From: Jacaranda mimosifolia
Taxonomy: Eukaryota > Streptophyta > Magnoliopsida > Lamiales > Bignoniaceae
Direction of reading: 5' to 3'
Length of the DNA: 64,000 nt
Assembly (NCBI GenBank): GCA_018894105.1
Contig: CM032129.1
Location: 32,381,468 to 32,445,467, forward strand
The notes beneath the pieces are model-generated. The model made no database searches and was not told the DNA's origin. It saw nothing but the letters and a program-made list of their open reading frames with translations. The translations under genes and the position numbers were made by a program. The number at the start of each line of letters is the position of its first letter. The first letter of the stretch is position 1. This document shows positions 40,196-52,674 of the stretch, in pieces.

Positions 40196-40778
40196 ATATA
40201 TAATTTAAGAAGAACCACATACATTGGATGTTAGAATCATATCATATCATAATTTTTTTTGAAAAAAAAATATTATTTTGGTTTTTGTATTATATCTTGT
40301 TGTATTATAGTATTCCTATTGGTTTATCATAACTTGAAAATAAACAATAGAAGATCTAAACAACAATCACATGTCATTGTCAATACCTTATGTCCAAAGG
40401 CCTAACAAATAGCAATGTGAAGACAGATTGCCAGTTCAATGCCAACTTACAAATATACAAATTCACCAGACACAATAATTACACAAAATAAACAAATCCA
40501 CAACAATAACAATTTTATTCCTTTGAAAATAATAATTGGCGAAAATGAAAGCTTAAAAAACTAAATTAAATTACAACAATAGTCCCCCAAACAAACCCCC
40601 CCGAATATTTGTCACCCAATCAATTTTTTTTTCTTCTAATAAATAAACTTAATCATCAAGACATTATGTACTTCTTCTTTTTTTTTTTTTTTGTCCTTTT
40701 TGAGGTGATTTGACAATTAGACCCCCAACAAACAACGTCCCACCATCTTATCCAAACCAAATACAAATGGCATTTTTG
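40196..40778. other. Spacer and CYP710A 3' flank
   Basis: AT-rich, no gene. The part nearest 40779 is the presumed 3' UTR of the minus-strand CYP710A gene. Confidence 0.5.
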
Positions 40779-42269
40779 TCACGACAGGGATGGATATCGG
40801 GTACGTCTCTGGGAAAGAAAGACCCTGCAGTCATCCTTTGGAACAATGGTCGGGACATAAGTGATTTCATCGCAGCCGTCTGTTCGGTCCCTCTTGAAAT
40901 CCACCAAAGTGGCAAACATGGCAATGAACAGCATCAGGTGATTTACAGCATACCTCTGGCCCACACACTGGTGGGCCCCAGCTCCAAATGCTAGAAAGTT
41001 CCTTTTGTAGAGCCGGTCTTCTTGTCTATCATCCATGAACCGATCAGGGTCGAACCGATCCGGGTCCGTGAACCCTTGAAAGGACGAGTCGAAAACAGAT
41101 GGAAAGACGATAGTGCCCTTTGGAATAATGTAATTATCAGTCAACGGGAAATCTACGCCGGCGATGTGTGGAACCATTGTCGCTGGAGCTCTTATCCTCA
41201 CAACCTCACGCGCCACCGCCTCCGTGTACTTCATCTCCCTCAGCTGCTCACCCGTGATGACGGCGTCGTTTTCCGGCACCCAATAATTCGCCACCTCTTT
41301 TCTCACCCTCTCCAAAACATGGGGATGCGAATCCAGAAAAGCTACCGCCCACAGTAAAGAAGAAGTTGAGGCGTCCTGTGAGGCGAACAAAAAGTCAAAC
41401 AAATGACCCCCGATTTCTCTGTAGCTGTATTCAGACGGCTTTTCCGATAATTCCCTCAAATTATCTTGCATCCAGAAGTCAATCAAGCACGTGGGCTCTT
41501 CTCCGGATTTCATTTTCTTCTCGCTCTCCTCCGCGCAGCCGGCGAGCGTTTCAACAAGTCTCTGCACAGCGAACCTCGCGTTTCTAAAAGCAAAACCCGG
41601 AAAATCAATCGGGAGTTTCATCAATCCCACATTGAAGAAATTGTAATCAATATTAAACCGTTTACGAGACTCCTCGTTCAAGTAAGGCCCCACGAAAACC
41701 GTCTGCGAGGTTTCCAAATTCATGTCGCGACAGAGGATGCGAAGTGGCATTGACTTGTTCTGCGACATCTTGCACCAGGACGCCAAGTGTCGGAGAATGA
41801 TTCGCTGCTGGATGTTGGTGTAAGTTTGGAGTGCTCTGGGGGTGAAATTGGGGGCGATCCGGCGGCGCAAGTCTTTGTGTTTTTGCCCAAACATGTAGAT
41901 TAAGTTGTGCTCGCCGAAGAGCTTCTTGCCGAATGGATGGCCGATGAGATGGAAGGCGTCGGGGCGGACGTTGGCGAATATTTTGTGGGAGAGGTCGGTG
42001 GAGTAAATGTAGAGAATGTAGCGTCCGATAATGTAGTTGGCGGAGATTCCTAGAGGGGTGGACTGAGCATAGGAGGATTGAAGGCCCCAGAATTTCGTCG
42101 GGTTTGTGACTAAGGAAACGGCGTTGCCGATGAAGGGGAAAACGAGAGATGGGCCTGGTAAGAATCGCTTTTTCTTGAGGTATGAGATCTGTTCAAAGAG
42201 GAGGAGAAGAGCTAATACAGAAATGAAATACGGAATGTAGGGCGTAACCATACTCCACGGGAATTCCAT
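40779..42269 (-). CDS. CYP710A: CYP710A family cytochrome P450, sterol C-22 desaturase
   Basis: Uninterrupted single exon, 496 residues. CYP710A enzymes act in the ER and introduce the C-22 double bond of plant sterols, making stigmasterol from beta-sitosterol. Evidence: N-terminal membrane anchor (about residues 7-30) followed by a proline hinge (LPGP); [20 protein letters not shown] and [18 protein letters not shown] stretches specific to the family; the I-helix [10 protein letters not shown]; ExxR in AREVVR; and the haem motif [12 protein letters not shown] with Cys435 as the thiolate ligand. Lack of introns is normal for CYP710A. A TATA box lies 105 bp upstream of the ATG (42374-42379, minus strand). 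The gene appears intact. Assignment to a numbered member (A1, A11 and so on) is not possible by eye. Confidence 0.95.
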   Translation of the reverse strand: MEFPWSMVTPYIPYFISVLALLLLFEQISYLKKKRFLPGPSLVFPFIGNAVSLVTNPTKFWGLQSSYAQSTPLGISANYIIGRYILYIYSTDLSHKIFANVRPDAFHLIGHPFGKKLFGEHNLIYMFGQKHKDLRRRIAPNFTPRALQTYTNIQQRIILRHLASWCKMSQNKSMPLRILCRDMNLETSQTVFVGPYLNEESRKRFNIDYNFFNVGLMKLPIDFPGFAFRNARFAVQRLVETLAGCAEESEKKMKSGEEPTCLIDFWMQDNLRELSEKPSEYSYREIGGHLFDFLFASQDASTSSLLWAVAFLDSHPHVLERVRKEVANYWVPENDAVITGEQLREMKYTEAVAREVVRIRAPATMVPHIAGVDFPLTDNYIIPKGTIVFPSVFDSSFQGFTDPDRFDPDRFMDDRQEDRLYKRNFLAFGAGAHQCVGQRYAVNHLMLFIAMFATLVDFKRDRTDGCDEITYVPTIVPKDDCRVFLSQRRTRYPSLS

Positions 42270-42373
42270 TTCTCTGGTTTTTTCTGTTTCTGTGTCAATG
42301 GTGAATGTTCAAGAAAGGGGAGATGGTGGGGGAAAAGAGAGACCAAATCTGAATATATTCGCAGTGGGGTGGC

Positions 42374-42379
42374 TTTATA
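42374..42379 (-). promoter_or_regulatory. TATA box of CYP710A
   Basis: TATAAA on the minus strand about 105 bp upstream of the start codon. Confidence 0.6.
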
Positions 42380-42530
42380 GTGTTCAAAAAAGATGTGCAG
42401 TTTGAAGTCTAAAAAGACTGGATATAGATTAGTCAGATTGAATAATGACATAATGGGGTAAATGTGGACTTTGAGTTTTGGAGGTTGAAAGCGGGAAAGG
42501 CCAAAAAGGAAAGAGGAATAAGGATTTTAT

Positions 42531-42810
42531 TGGAGGTGTGATTCGGTTTGAATAATCTATTTCAATGCATAGTACATTAAATATTTTTTTTTAAAAAATA
42601 TTTGATTATAAATTAAATACACTTAACATATATATAATTAAAATAAAAAATTACGTATTAAAAATTGGAAGTGTGATTTGGTTTGAATAATCTATTTCAA
42701 TGCATGATACATTAAATATATTTTTAAAAAAATATTTGATTATAAATTAAATACACTTAATATATATATAATTAAATTAAAATAAAAAAATATGTATTAA
42801 AATAAGGAGT
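42531..42810. repeat. Two-copy tandem repeat of 135 bp upstream of CYP710A
   Basis: GGTTTGAATAATCTATTTCA starts at 42545 and again at 42680. The following AT-rich 100 bp (ATTTGATTATAAATTAAATA...) is also repeated with few differences. It lies about 270 bp upstream of the CYP710A ATG. Confidence 0.8.
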
Positions 42811-42849
42811 CTAAATTGGGTGCAAACTGGAATGAATTCCAAAAGTTAA

Positions 42850-43178
42850 ACCCCCGTTTGGTTTCATTTTCATTTTCATTTTCAATTTTCAACATTTCCA
42901 AATTGGTGAAAATTTGTTAGTGGGAATAAGTTAAAAGTGAGTTTGTATTTGGATGAAATGTTGAAAATATAATGATTATGTAGGTTTTAATAAATTATAA
43001 GTGGAAATAGATAGAAATAATGGAATAAATAGAGAAGATATATAGGTAATTGAAAAATATATTTTGAAAATGAAAATGAAAATAATATTGGGTGAAAATA
43101 TGTAAAAAATAATGTATTTTATTTCTAAACTAGTAGAAAATGTGAAAATGGGGATTGAAAATGAAACCAAAGGGGCTC
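42850..43178. mobile_element. Tourist-like MITE (329 bp)
   Basis: Opens ACCCCCGTTTGGTTTCATTT and closes AATGAAACCAAAGGGGCTC, flanked by a perfect TAA duplication (42847-42849 and 43179-43181). It has the same interior as the 29.2-kb copy but inverted. Confidence 0.8.
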
Positions 43179-43399
43179 TAAGTGGGTTTTGGAAAACCAG
43201 CCGGGCATGTGATAAATAGATGAAAGTGATGCCAACGATTCTTAACTCAATTTTGTTTTTATAAATTGAACTATTTTTTTTTTCATTTATATGGGCGCAC
43301 ATATTAAGAATTCATAAAGAAGTACTTTCAATTTATTGTTATGTTTATATTTAAATGTGATATAGCTTAATTAATAACAATGATAATGCTATGAGATAG

Positions 43400-44162
43400 C
43401 CCAACAGATTCAACCCAATAACACTCGATTGAATCGAGTATACGATGTGTAACTGCCCAATTAGCTACCAAGCCTGGTCCACTGCTGATCAACCATTTTA
43501 TCGATCAAACCCATTCCAGCTTGGCCTTCCTCAACGTGGTTATCAACATCTCGCTCATTTGACTAGAGTGTGGTCGATCAGATTGAACGTGATCACTCGT
43601 CATCCAACCTAGGAGATATTTGGATCCAACAAAGTCCCACCGTGTCAACCAGAATTTGCTCGAATGACTCATTGATGGATTCTCCCCTTGACCTTGGAGG
43701 TCGAACATATGCAACCACCTTGCTGCCACATTAAATGTTATGATAGGCAGCATGCCTCTACATTAATGGCGCATGCCACCACTAGTACCGCCTCCTTCTA
43801 GCGCACCAGGCTAGTGCGCACCCCCTCTACACCGCCCTATCCTGGGAAGCTAGAAGTGGCGCTACCTAAAGCAGTACATAAGTTGGAGAAGACTTAAAAG
43901 TCCCCAAATAAGGACAAAGGCCCTTTCTGCACAACAAGGGCATCATGGACTTATCAACCTCACTATGAAGGCTATAAATACCTCATTGCCAACCTTTAAT
44001 AGAGTATGCGGATTATCACTAAAAGCCTTCACTTTATTGCTCTACATTCTAGTCGATAATATACTGACTTGAACGTCAGAATACTTTAACGAGGGCCCAT
44101 CGACAATCCTAACATTTGTTATTGGTTGCAGGACTCAACCCCGTTGCATCATCAAGCACTTC
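43400..44162. mobile_element. Old LTR-like sequence, left part (split by the 3.1-kb insertion)
   Basis: GC-richer than its surroundings. It contains a TATA box (GCTATAAATACC near 43970) and then a segment with the phrase TTGAACGTCAGAATACTTTAACG typical of the R/U5 part of plant Ty3-type LTRs. It continues after the insertion at 47256 (ACTTCTATCCACC). No open frame matches gag or pol, so this is probably a remnant. Confidence 0.4.
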
Positions 44163-47100
44163 TGTCACGCCCCAAAAATCAAACCATACAATCTAGTCTT
44201 GAGGCGTGAAACTCGATCCCAAATAATCAGCACCATCTATCCAAAAATCATAATCTTAAATAAGAAAACTCCAAAAATTCATAATAACTTAAATAATTCT
44301 TACAACACAAAACTCAAAATGTCCAAAATTCCTCTCCCAACTAGAAAATCATTAAAGGAGAAGAACTAATTTACCAACATAGCAATAATGCTAAACCTAT
44401 TGGAAAGTCCTCATTCCAAAAGAAATTCTTCAATTCCTATTCTCGTCAGAAGCAGGTTCAACATCCTCACTAGGGATAGGATACAGCTCTGCCAGAAGGA
44501 AGTTAAAGAGGAAAACGAGTGTGAGTAAAAGACTCAGTGAGTGCCAAGTATGTGCAATGTGAGTTTCGGAATAAAAATCATTTGTACAGTGAAAATGTTC
44601 AAGAATTCGAACAGTGAAATTATTTGAGGAAAAAAAAACATAAGTGGAATTCATAGAACATTTTAGCAGAAACAGTCAAGAAGTTTATAAACAGTCAAGC
44701 AGTAACAAGTCAATAATTTTATAAACAGTCAAGCAGTATCAAGTCAAGAGTTTAATAAATGATTTTCTTAGATTAACAACTTAAATGCGATGATCAGACA
44801 GTATTTGTTGTAGCCAGTCAACCTTATGGCTCCCACCGCAACAGTCCCTTATCGCTCCGGGCAAGGTGCGACCTTACCAAAACAGTGCCCGAGCGTCCCC
44901 GGGAATTCCTACGACCCACCTCAGCCACAAACGGCTTCTGTTGTGCGCTGGGGGGATTAGGCCATGGGGGCTTGGGGTTCAACCGGCTAGCCCGCTGCTG
45001 CCCAGTGAAGTCCCTCGCACACCCAGACCAAGTTGGATCCAACTAACAGTAACAGTAATCAGTTGATCATCGAATTTAATTGGTCGTCTAGAAGCATTAA
45101 AATCATAAAGCATAGATTTCTTTTTCTATAATTAAAACAAGAAAAAATATTTCTTTTTGTGCGGAAATAAAACAAGAAAAAGATTTCTTTTGTGCAGAAT
45201 GAAAACAAGAAAAAGAGTTCTTTTTGTGCGCAGTGGAGTACATATATGGTGCAGTGTATATTGAAAAAATATTTCATATCATGCATTACTATACATATAT
45301 CCTTCTGGGTTTTGAAAAGTAATATTATATAGTAGTTATAGATTTAGGCACTCACCTTCAAGATTGATCCTAGAAGTCAATCCTATCTCAGTATCAATTA
45401 ACTCAATTGTTGAGTCACCTGATTCATTTAATAAACAAATCAATCACCAATTTAACTGACTAACAAGGGGACTAGTCTAGTACATACATGCTCACAAAAC
45501 TTATTAAGAATTTATCCTTTCGTATGTACTTTGTTGATTCACTCATAACACTCTTTCTAGATATCCGTTTGACTCGATTCTTATGGAATTACAAAGCTAA
45601 GAACGAGTGCTAAAACTATTATGTTGATGATACAGTCTAAATTGGCTAATATGAGAGAGGAAAATCGAGTTCAAGAGGCAGCAGTGGTGCGAAAGAAGAT
45701 TTCTAATGTTTAGGAAATTTTTTGATGTGACACTTGATTGTATCTAAGATATAACTTTTACTACAGGCCTCGGATGAAAGTGATTCAATATCCAGTAAAA
45801 ACCTAGAATATAGATCTACGATTCATATGTTGACCTTATTACCCCATTAAACCGAATCGAGTAGTAAAAGTTGTCACAATATTCTGTTCTAGGAAAATCA
45901 AAGTCCTGTATTTTCTATATTGCCAGACCATAGTGTTTTAGCCGTAAATTTCTCCCTATGCATCGGATTAAAGTGATTTAAATGTCTGTAAAAACCTAAG
46001 ATATAAATATTCAGTTATTATGTTGAACATTATTCCAGATTCTATTGAAATCAAGTAGTAAAAGGTGTCACAATATTCTGTTCTAAGAAAATCGAAGTCC
46101 TGTATTTCCAGACTTGACACATCTTAGTATTTTGATCGTAAATTTCTCTATATAACTTGGATTGAGGTGATCTATTCAGAATTAGAAACCTAAGATAAAT
46201 ATATAAAATTCATATGTTGAATATATTTCCCAATTAAATCTAAATAATGTTGTAAAAGGCATCACAATACTCTGTTCTAGGAAAATCGCAGCCCTGTATT
46301 TTCTGTCATGCCACACCTTTGTATTTTACTCATAACTTACTCACTAAGTATCGGATTGAAGTGATTCAGGCGGGAATAGAAACCTACGAAACATATGTAA
46401 AAATATTATGTTGATTATTTTACTTAATTCTATCGGGAAGAAGTATTAAAAGCGTCACCAATATCCCTTTTCGAAAAAATCGAAGTCCTATATCTTCTGA
46501 CTGGACACATCTTAGTATTTTGCACATAACTTACTTCATTTAAATCGGATTGTGGTAATTTAGGAGGCATTAGAAACCTAAGACACAGATCTAAAATTTT
46601 TGTGTTGATGATTTTTCTTAATTCGGATGAGAAGTACTAAAACTGTCACAATATCTGTTTTCGAGAAAATAAAAACCTAACAGCATCATTGAAATTTGAA
46701 TTTATCAAATATGAAGTCTACAAACTCATGAATTACCTCGTGTAATTTCTAATGCACTTCCAACAAATGCTGTCTCCTTTTCCTTTCCCCTCTGCCACAG
46801 CTGCTGTCCTTTTCCTTCTTTCCCTTTTTCCTCTTTCATTTACTATTAAATGTAATTAGGGTTTTGGTTTTAGGGACTATACTTATATGAAAGAAGTGGT
46901 TTAGTTCAAGTAGGACTCTAATAATAATCCTACTAGGACTAGGATATTTATCCTACTATAAATCTAATGTCTTTATCATTAATTCCTAGAATTCGATAAT
47001 TCAACTCCTTGTATTAATTTAACATTAATTCAAGTAAAATTATAACTTATACTCCCCAAAATATAGAATATCTACAATATTAATTATCATTATTTGATCA

Positions 47101-47255
47101 AAAGATAAGTTAATATTATCTATATATTATATATCTAAATATATTATTCTAAAAACATAGTACATGCCTTACTACAATTTTAATTGAAATAATAAATAAA
47201 ACAAAAGAAGGTATAATAATCGATTGAATACGAAACAAAATTTTGGGGCATTACA
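44163..47255. mobile_element. 3.1-kb TG...CA element with 5-bp target duplication (probable solo LTR)
   Basis: Left end TGTCACGCCCCAAAAATC; right end AAAATTTTGGGGCATTACA, an imperfect inverted copy. It is flanked by ACTTC on both sides (44158-44162 and 47256-47260), the 5-bp duplication of LTR-retrotransposon integration, with canonical TG...CA termini. No pol-like frame and no second copy of the left end are visible inside, so it is best read as a solo LTR or a LARD-like derivative, rather than a full retroelement. Contains a GC-rich segment (about 44800-45020) and a tandem repeat array (separate entry). Confidence 0.65.
45710..46690. repeat. Five diverged tandem units of about 193 bp
   Basis: The anchor TCACAATATTCTGTTCT (and variants) starts at 45874, 46068, 46262, 46455 and 46646, giving spacings of 194, 194, 193 and 191 bp. 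Each unit then has an AAAATCNAAGTCCTGTAT-type block, a TTTCTC/CTTACTC stretch and ATCGGATTNAAGTGAT. Units have diverged by many substitutions but kept the period almost exactly. Confidence 0.85.
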
Positions 47256-48412
47256 ACTTCTATCCACCTCCCTGTTGGTTGATTGGATTGGACATTAACC
47301 CAACTAACCTATAAACTATTTACACTCCCATAAGATAATATGATAGTATTTAGTGTTATTTGAAATTACAACAATAAATTTATATTATCATAATAATTTA
47401 GTATCACAACATGATTATTTATGATAGTATTATAATAAGTAAAATATTAAAACTAATAAATAACACAAATAATTATATCTAGAGTATCTAAATAATAGAA
47501 AATCATGGTAATGCATGCAATCGGTGAACTCTGACTGTTTTGTCATAATAATTCAATAACCATATCACTAGTTTCAAATTATGTGATAATCATTAATATT
47601 ATCAATCATAATTAAAAATAGTTAAATTATATATAATTCATATTAATCCGATAATCAAAATTATGTTTTTGGTATTGGTACATTCGAATTCGATCTGGAG
47701 CTTAATATTTTCGGAATGAGTTCAAACTTGAATCTAAATTTATAAGCGATAATTTTTGTTATTTTAATTTTCCCCAATAGAAGTATCCAGACTGATGCAG
47801 TGGCAGTGAGCTGAGGGACCTGAAAGATTCACAAGTTGGTTTTACAAACTTTCTAGGATTATACTTCATTTATACTGACGTTATTCTCAGTTTAGCTATA
47901 TGTGAAATGCTAACTAATTCCTATATCCAAAAAGTGTCGAGGATAGCCTGTCAACATTCTTAGATACCACATTCATAAAGTAGTTAAACAAATTAAGAAT
48001 AATCAATGACTTAGATATGTATTTCCTAAAAATACAGAAAGAAACTACTTCCTAAAACTAGCTTATCCTAGGAAAGCAGTTGCAAGAACTCTTACAATGG
48101 TTGTTAAGAACAGGGAAAACAAAAAGACTAGGAATCTCATTACAAATCAAAGAATCGATGAGAAAAAGGGTTATATCATTTGAAGTATGAAAAAAAAAAA
48201 AAAAATTCATCGTAATTTCCTCATTAAAATCCAAAATCCAAGCATATGGTTGCCTTCAAATAGGAGAGAATGGCAAACTCAGAGTGATCTAGTTAACCAC
48301 CACTCCAGCATATTAGCAGAACAGCATGAGACTTTGCACTAATATAATGTCCATGGACCTATTAGACCTCACTTAATTTGACCAAGTTACCTGGGCTACT
48401 ACTATTGCGTAC
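47256..48412. other. Continuation of old LTR-like sequence, then AT-rich spacer
   Basis: The first ~60 bp continue the sequence broken by the 3.1-kb element. The rest has no recognisable gene. The final exons expected for the adjacent OTC pseudogene (with the HCLPA motif) were looked for on the minus strand here and not found. Confidence 0.4.
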
Positions 48413-48677
48413 CTGGAATCCTTGAAAAACACTACGGCGATATTCAGCTTCTTCTTTTCCCCATGCTAGCCCAAACATCTGAATAGACAACATCAGGCTC
48501 CCCTCACAGCTTCTTTTGGATCGTTGATTATTTGAATTTCGCTGCCTCCAGCCCTTATTGCTTTCTTGGCTGTCCTTGCATCAGGAAATGAAAAGGAATT
48601 ACTGATGCCAACATTAGCACAATATCATTTCCATCTCCAACATAAACAACCTGAAGATTCACCAACATACACCACTA

Positions 48678-48911
<234 letters not shown>

Positions 48912-49719
48912 TCACCTGCAGCCACAAGGCATCATTCAGAAAGTACAAGTTAATCCCGCATATGTCTTTCATCAAATTCATAGCTTCAAAACTTCAATGG
49001 GAATGGCCTGTGAGACAGTAAATTAAGACCAGTTAAGCAGACTAGAGCACAATATGATTCTGTCTTCCCACTGTCCATCCTAAGAAACATTGGCAGAATT
49101 GTTGAAGCCATCCAGCTTAACCAATAGAGCAACAATAAAAGAGACAATGCCATCTTGATATATACAGAAAACTAGAATTGAACATATACAGTTACTACAG
49201 GAAATAGGCAGCAAGCCAGCAACTAAAAACATACTACAATCTAACCAGGTGATAGTCTCCTCTTCTTCTTCTTCTTCTTCTTTTGAAGCATGCAGTATTT
49301 TGTGGCACCCATTAATCACACACCCCTATGGCTTAGCATGTAAGCATAATTTAATCATTGGATTCATTGGGAGTTTCTCAAAGTCAATGATCACAAATAT
49401 GTATTTCATATTAATATATACATATAGTTCACTAGAATAAATCATTACACAAACTCGCATGATTAAAATTAAATTCTAAGTCCATTACCAGAATAGTTAT
49501 TTCGATATCTTTATGCATTTCTAAGATCCAATAAATAAAGTACTTTTCTCCCATACATTTATTATCTATATATGACGTGAAAAATTGCTTCTATCCAACT
49601 GATATTATCTTCTATCCTCATCTCCCCTTGCACGCCTGCACATGTGTGTTTTTGTATGTCCAAAAGAAAGACATCCTTAATTAAGAGAACTCACCAGCAT
49701 ACCTGATGAGCAAAACTCA

Positions 49720-49935
<216 letters not shown>

Positions 49936-49982
49936 TTAAACAAGTGCCTTTATCTCCTTTACTCGATCTAAGATCTTTAAAA

Positions 49983-51791
49983 GGGTTAATTGCAATTTAC
50001 CCCCCTATGATATTCAAAATGGGCATAATACCCCCATGTCAAAAAAAAAATATACAAAAAAACTCTTTATATTTTTGAAAATCATGCTCACCGTTTCCTT
50101 CTTCTTGTTTGATGCCCATTGAATAGTAAAAAGACAGACTTGCCCTTAAGTAAAATTAAAATTTACATCACTTTTATTTTTATTTTACTTATTATTTTTA
50201 ATTACTTTTTATCCATTCCAAATTAAATAATATTTAATATTTATAAAAATATTATAACGTATTTTTATAATATAATATATATAACTTATTTTTAACCTAT
50301 ATATTTTATAACATATAATATTTATAACAAATTAAATAATATTTAATATTTATAAAAAATATATATAATATATTTAATATTTATAAAAAGAATATATAAC
50401 ATATTTTTTATTTATAAATCCACGTATAAATATATACATATAATAAATGTATACATATATATAAATTTATGTGTATATTTTTTATTTGATCCAAGTTGAA
50501 TAATATTTAATATTTATAAGGATTATAATATTTTTTTATTTATAAATTCATGTATAAATATATATATATTTATTTATTTATACATATAATAAATGTATAC
50601 ATATATATAAATTTATGTGTATATTTTTTATTTGATCCAAGTTGAATAATATTTAATATTTATAAGGATTATAATATTTTTTTATTTATAAATTCATGTA
50701 TAAATATATATATATATATTTATTTATTTATACCAATAATATATGTATACATATATATAAATTTTCTTTAATTCATTACAAATTAAATAATATTTAATAT
50801 TTGTAAAAATATACAATAATTTTTTTATTTGTAGTTGTATATAAAATATATACACATATATAAATTTATCTATAAATATATACACATATATTTTTTATTT
50901 TGTACTTATATATATAATATACATATACGTATATAAATTTATCTAAAACATATATATATATATAAATTATATATAACAAATATCTATACTATATACCCCT
51001 CCCAAGGCCCTCCTCCCTCCCCAAACCCCCCCTTCCCCAAACCCTAACAGGCAGCCATGCTATTGGCCGGATCTGGCCAGATCCGGCCACTTGCTACCAT
51101 GGCAAAACGGTCACTGGCATTTTTCTTTTTTTTCTTTTGTTTTTGCCGGCTGCCATGGCTCAGCCACTTGCCGATTGGCCATGGCAGCTATGTAGCCGGG
51201 CCGCCGTTTTTTTTTCTTTTGTTTCTGGCGGCAGCCATTTGGCTGTCGGGAGCCGACTGCCATGGCCCGGCCACTTCCCGCCATGGCAGCTTCGTGGCTT
51301 GCTTTTTCTTTTTTTTTCCTTTTCTTTCCACCAGCAGCGATTTGGCTGCCATGCCCATCGGCTAGGCTGTCGGGGTTGCCGGCAGCCATGGCAACCGATG
51401 GTGTTGATTGTTAGGGGGGGGGGGGGGCTAGCAGCTGGTGGTGGGGGTGGGGGGCAATTTATTTATAAATGATATATATTATACATATATATTATATAAA
51501 TATAAAATAATATTTTTTAATATATTTTTTTAAAAAAATATTAGAATTAATCTAGACCATCGATTCTTAAGTATGAAATCCAACGGCTTATAAGTTAGGG
51601 TATAATCGTCTTCTCACACACAAAAACCCACACCCAGTCGCACACACAGGCGCGTGAGGAACACCAACACTTTCAGGGGTGTTTGTCGCATGATTTTTCA
51701 AAATATGAGGGTGTTTTTCGTATATTATTTTTTCACAAGGGTGCTTTTTGCCCATTTCTTTTATCCCAGGGGGGGTGCTTGCAATTTACCC
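49983..51791. mobile_element. MULE-like non-autonomous element 1 (1,809 bp) in OTC exon 2
   Basis: Opens GGGTTAATTGCAATTTACCC and closes (inverted) with GGTGCTTGCAATTTACCC. Perfect 10-bp target duplication ATCTTTAAAA (49973-49982 and 51792-51801), within the 9-11 bp typical of Mutator-like elements. Internal order: AT-rich left part with tandem repeats (50200-50990), then a GC-rich block (51000-51450) rich in GCCATGGC palindromes, then a right arm. No transposase frame is visible. Confidence 0.85.
50480..50770. repeat. 146-bp tandem repeat inside MULE-like element 1
   Basis: CCAAGTTGAATAATATTTAA starts at 50491 and again at 50637; the following AT-rich block is nearly identical in the two copies. 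A third, more diverged copy may start at 50770. Confidence 0.8.
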
Positions 51792-52674
51792 ATCTTTAAA
51801 ATGGTGTCCTCGTCAAAATAATTAATGTAAATAAAATCCTCCAGACCTGCTTCCGCTGAAAAACAGAACACAATAATGAAAAATTGAACTCTGAAACCTT
51901 CCATATTGTTATAAAACTGCCAGTTCTTCTGAATGCTTACATGCACTCAAATAAAAAAGACATTATAATCATTCCAATTAAACAGAAAATAAACACAAAC
52001 TCTAATGGTCAGATGTCATTAATGGGACATCGTTCCTTTATTTTCTAATCCAAAACCTGAAAGACTTAATACTGCAATCTCCAATACCAACAAAAGGGAA
52101 TCACGCTCATGTTTAGAGAATGAAGGTACATTCAGCAAAATCTCAGATCAATTATCCACACTACGACCAATATATAAGCGAAAAGAGGCAAAAGATATGT
52201 GGCTCCAACATCCACTTAAAACGCGAATGAATTAGCATGTAACATCTTGCACCAAGTTAAAACGCTTCCGTTTAAGCAAAACAAATGCTACAGTAATTTT
52301 CCATAAACGGGATGAAGAAAAGTATGTAAAAATTCCAAAGATTCACGGAAGGAACGACAAAATTTCGAGAATAATGAGAAAGAGCTGAGCAGAAGAAAAA
52401 CCCGCAGACCCTTTCCATTAACAGAAGAAGAAGGCACGGAGGATAAAGTTTGACACAAAATTCGTCGACTGATTGAAGGAGCGGTTATGGAGACGGTCGA
52501 GAACCCACGGAGGGATTAGGCCGCGCGCGAAAGCGAAGAGGATCAAGAGAGAGAAAGTGAGTCCTGTAAGGAAACGGCGGAGAGGCGGCAAGAAATGGCC
52601 GCCGCCATCTGTTTTCGCGTCGGTGAGCTCCGAATGCAGCAGTGTGAGCTGTGACCGAGCGAAGGAACTTGATT

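Noticed and set aside
40710..41753. Plus-strand frames over the CYP710A gene
   Set aside because: They are antisense shadows of the intact 496-residue P450.
43505..43753. 82-codon minus-strand frame
   Set aside because: It lies in the LTR-like remnant and does not resemble gag, pol or any host protein.
44163..47255. Full-length LTR retrotransposon
   Set aside because: No paired LTRs, primer-binding site or reverse transcriptase frame visible; called a probable solo LTR instead.
51057..51472. Two overlapping frames over 100 codons in the GC block of MULE-like element 1
   Set aside because: GC-rich, stop-poor repeat sequence gives open frames on both strands; no domain is recognisable.
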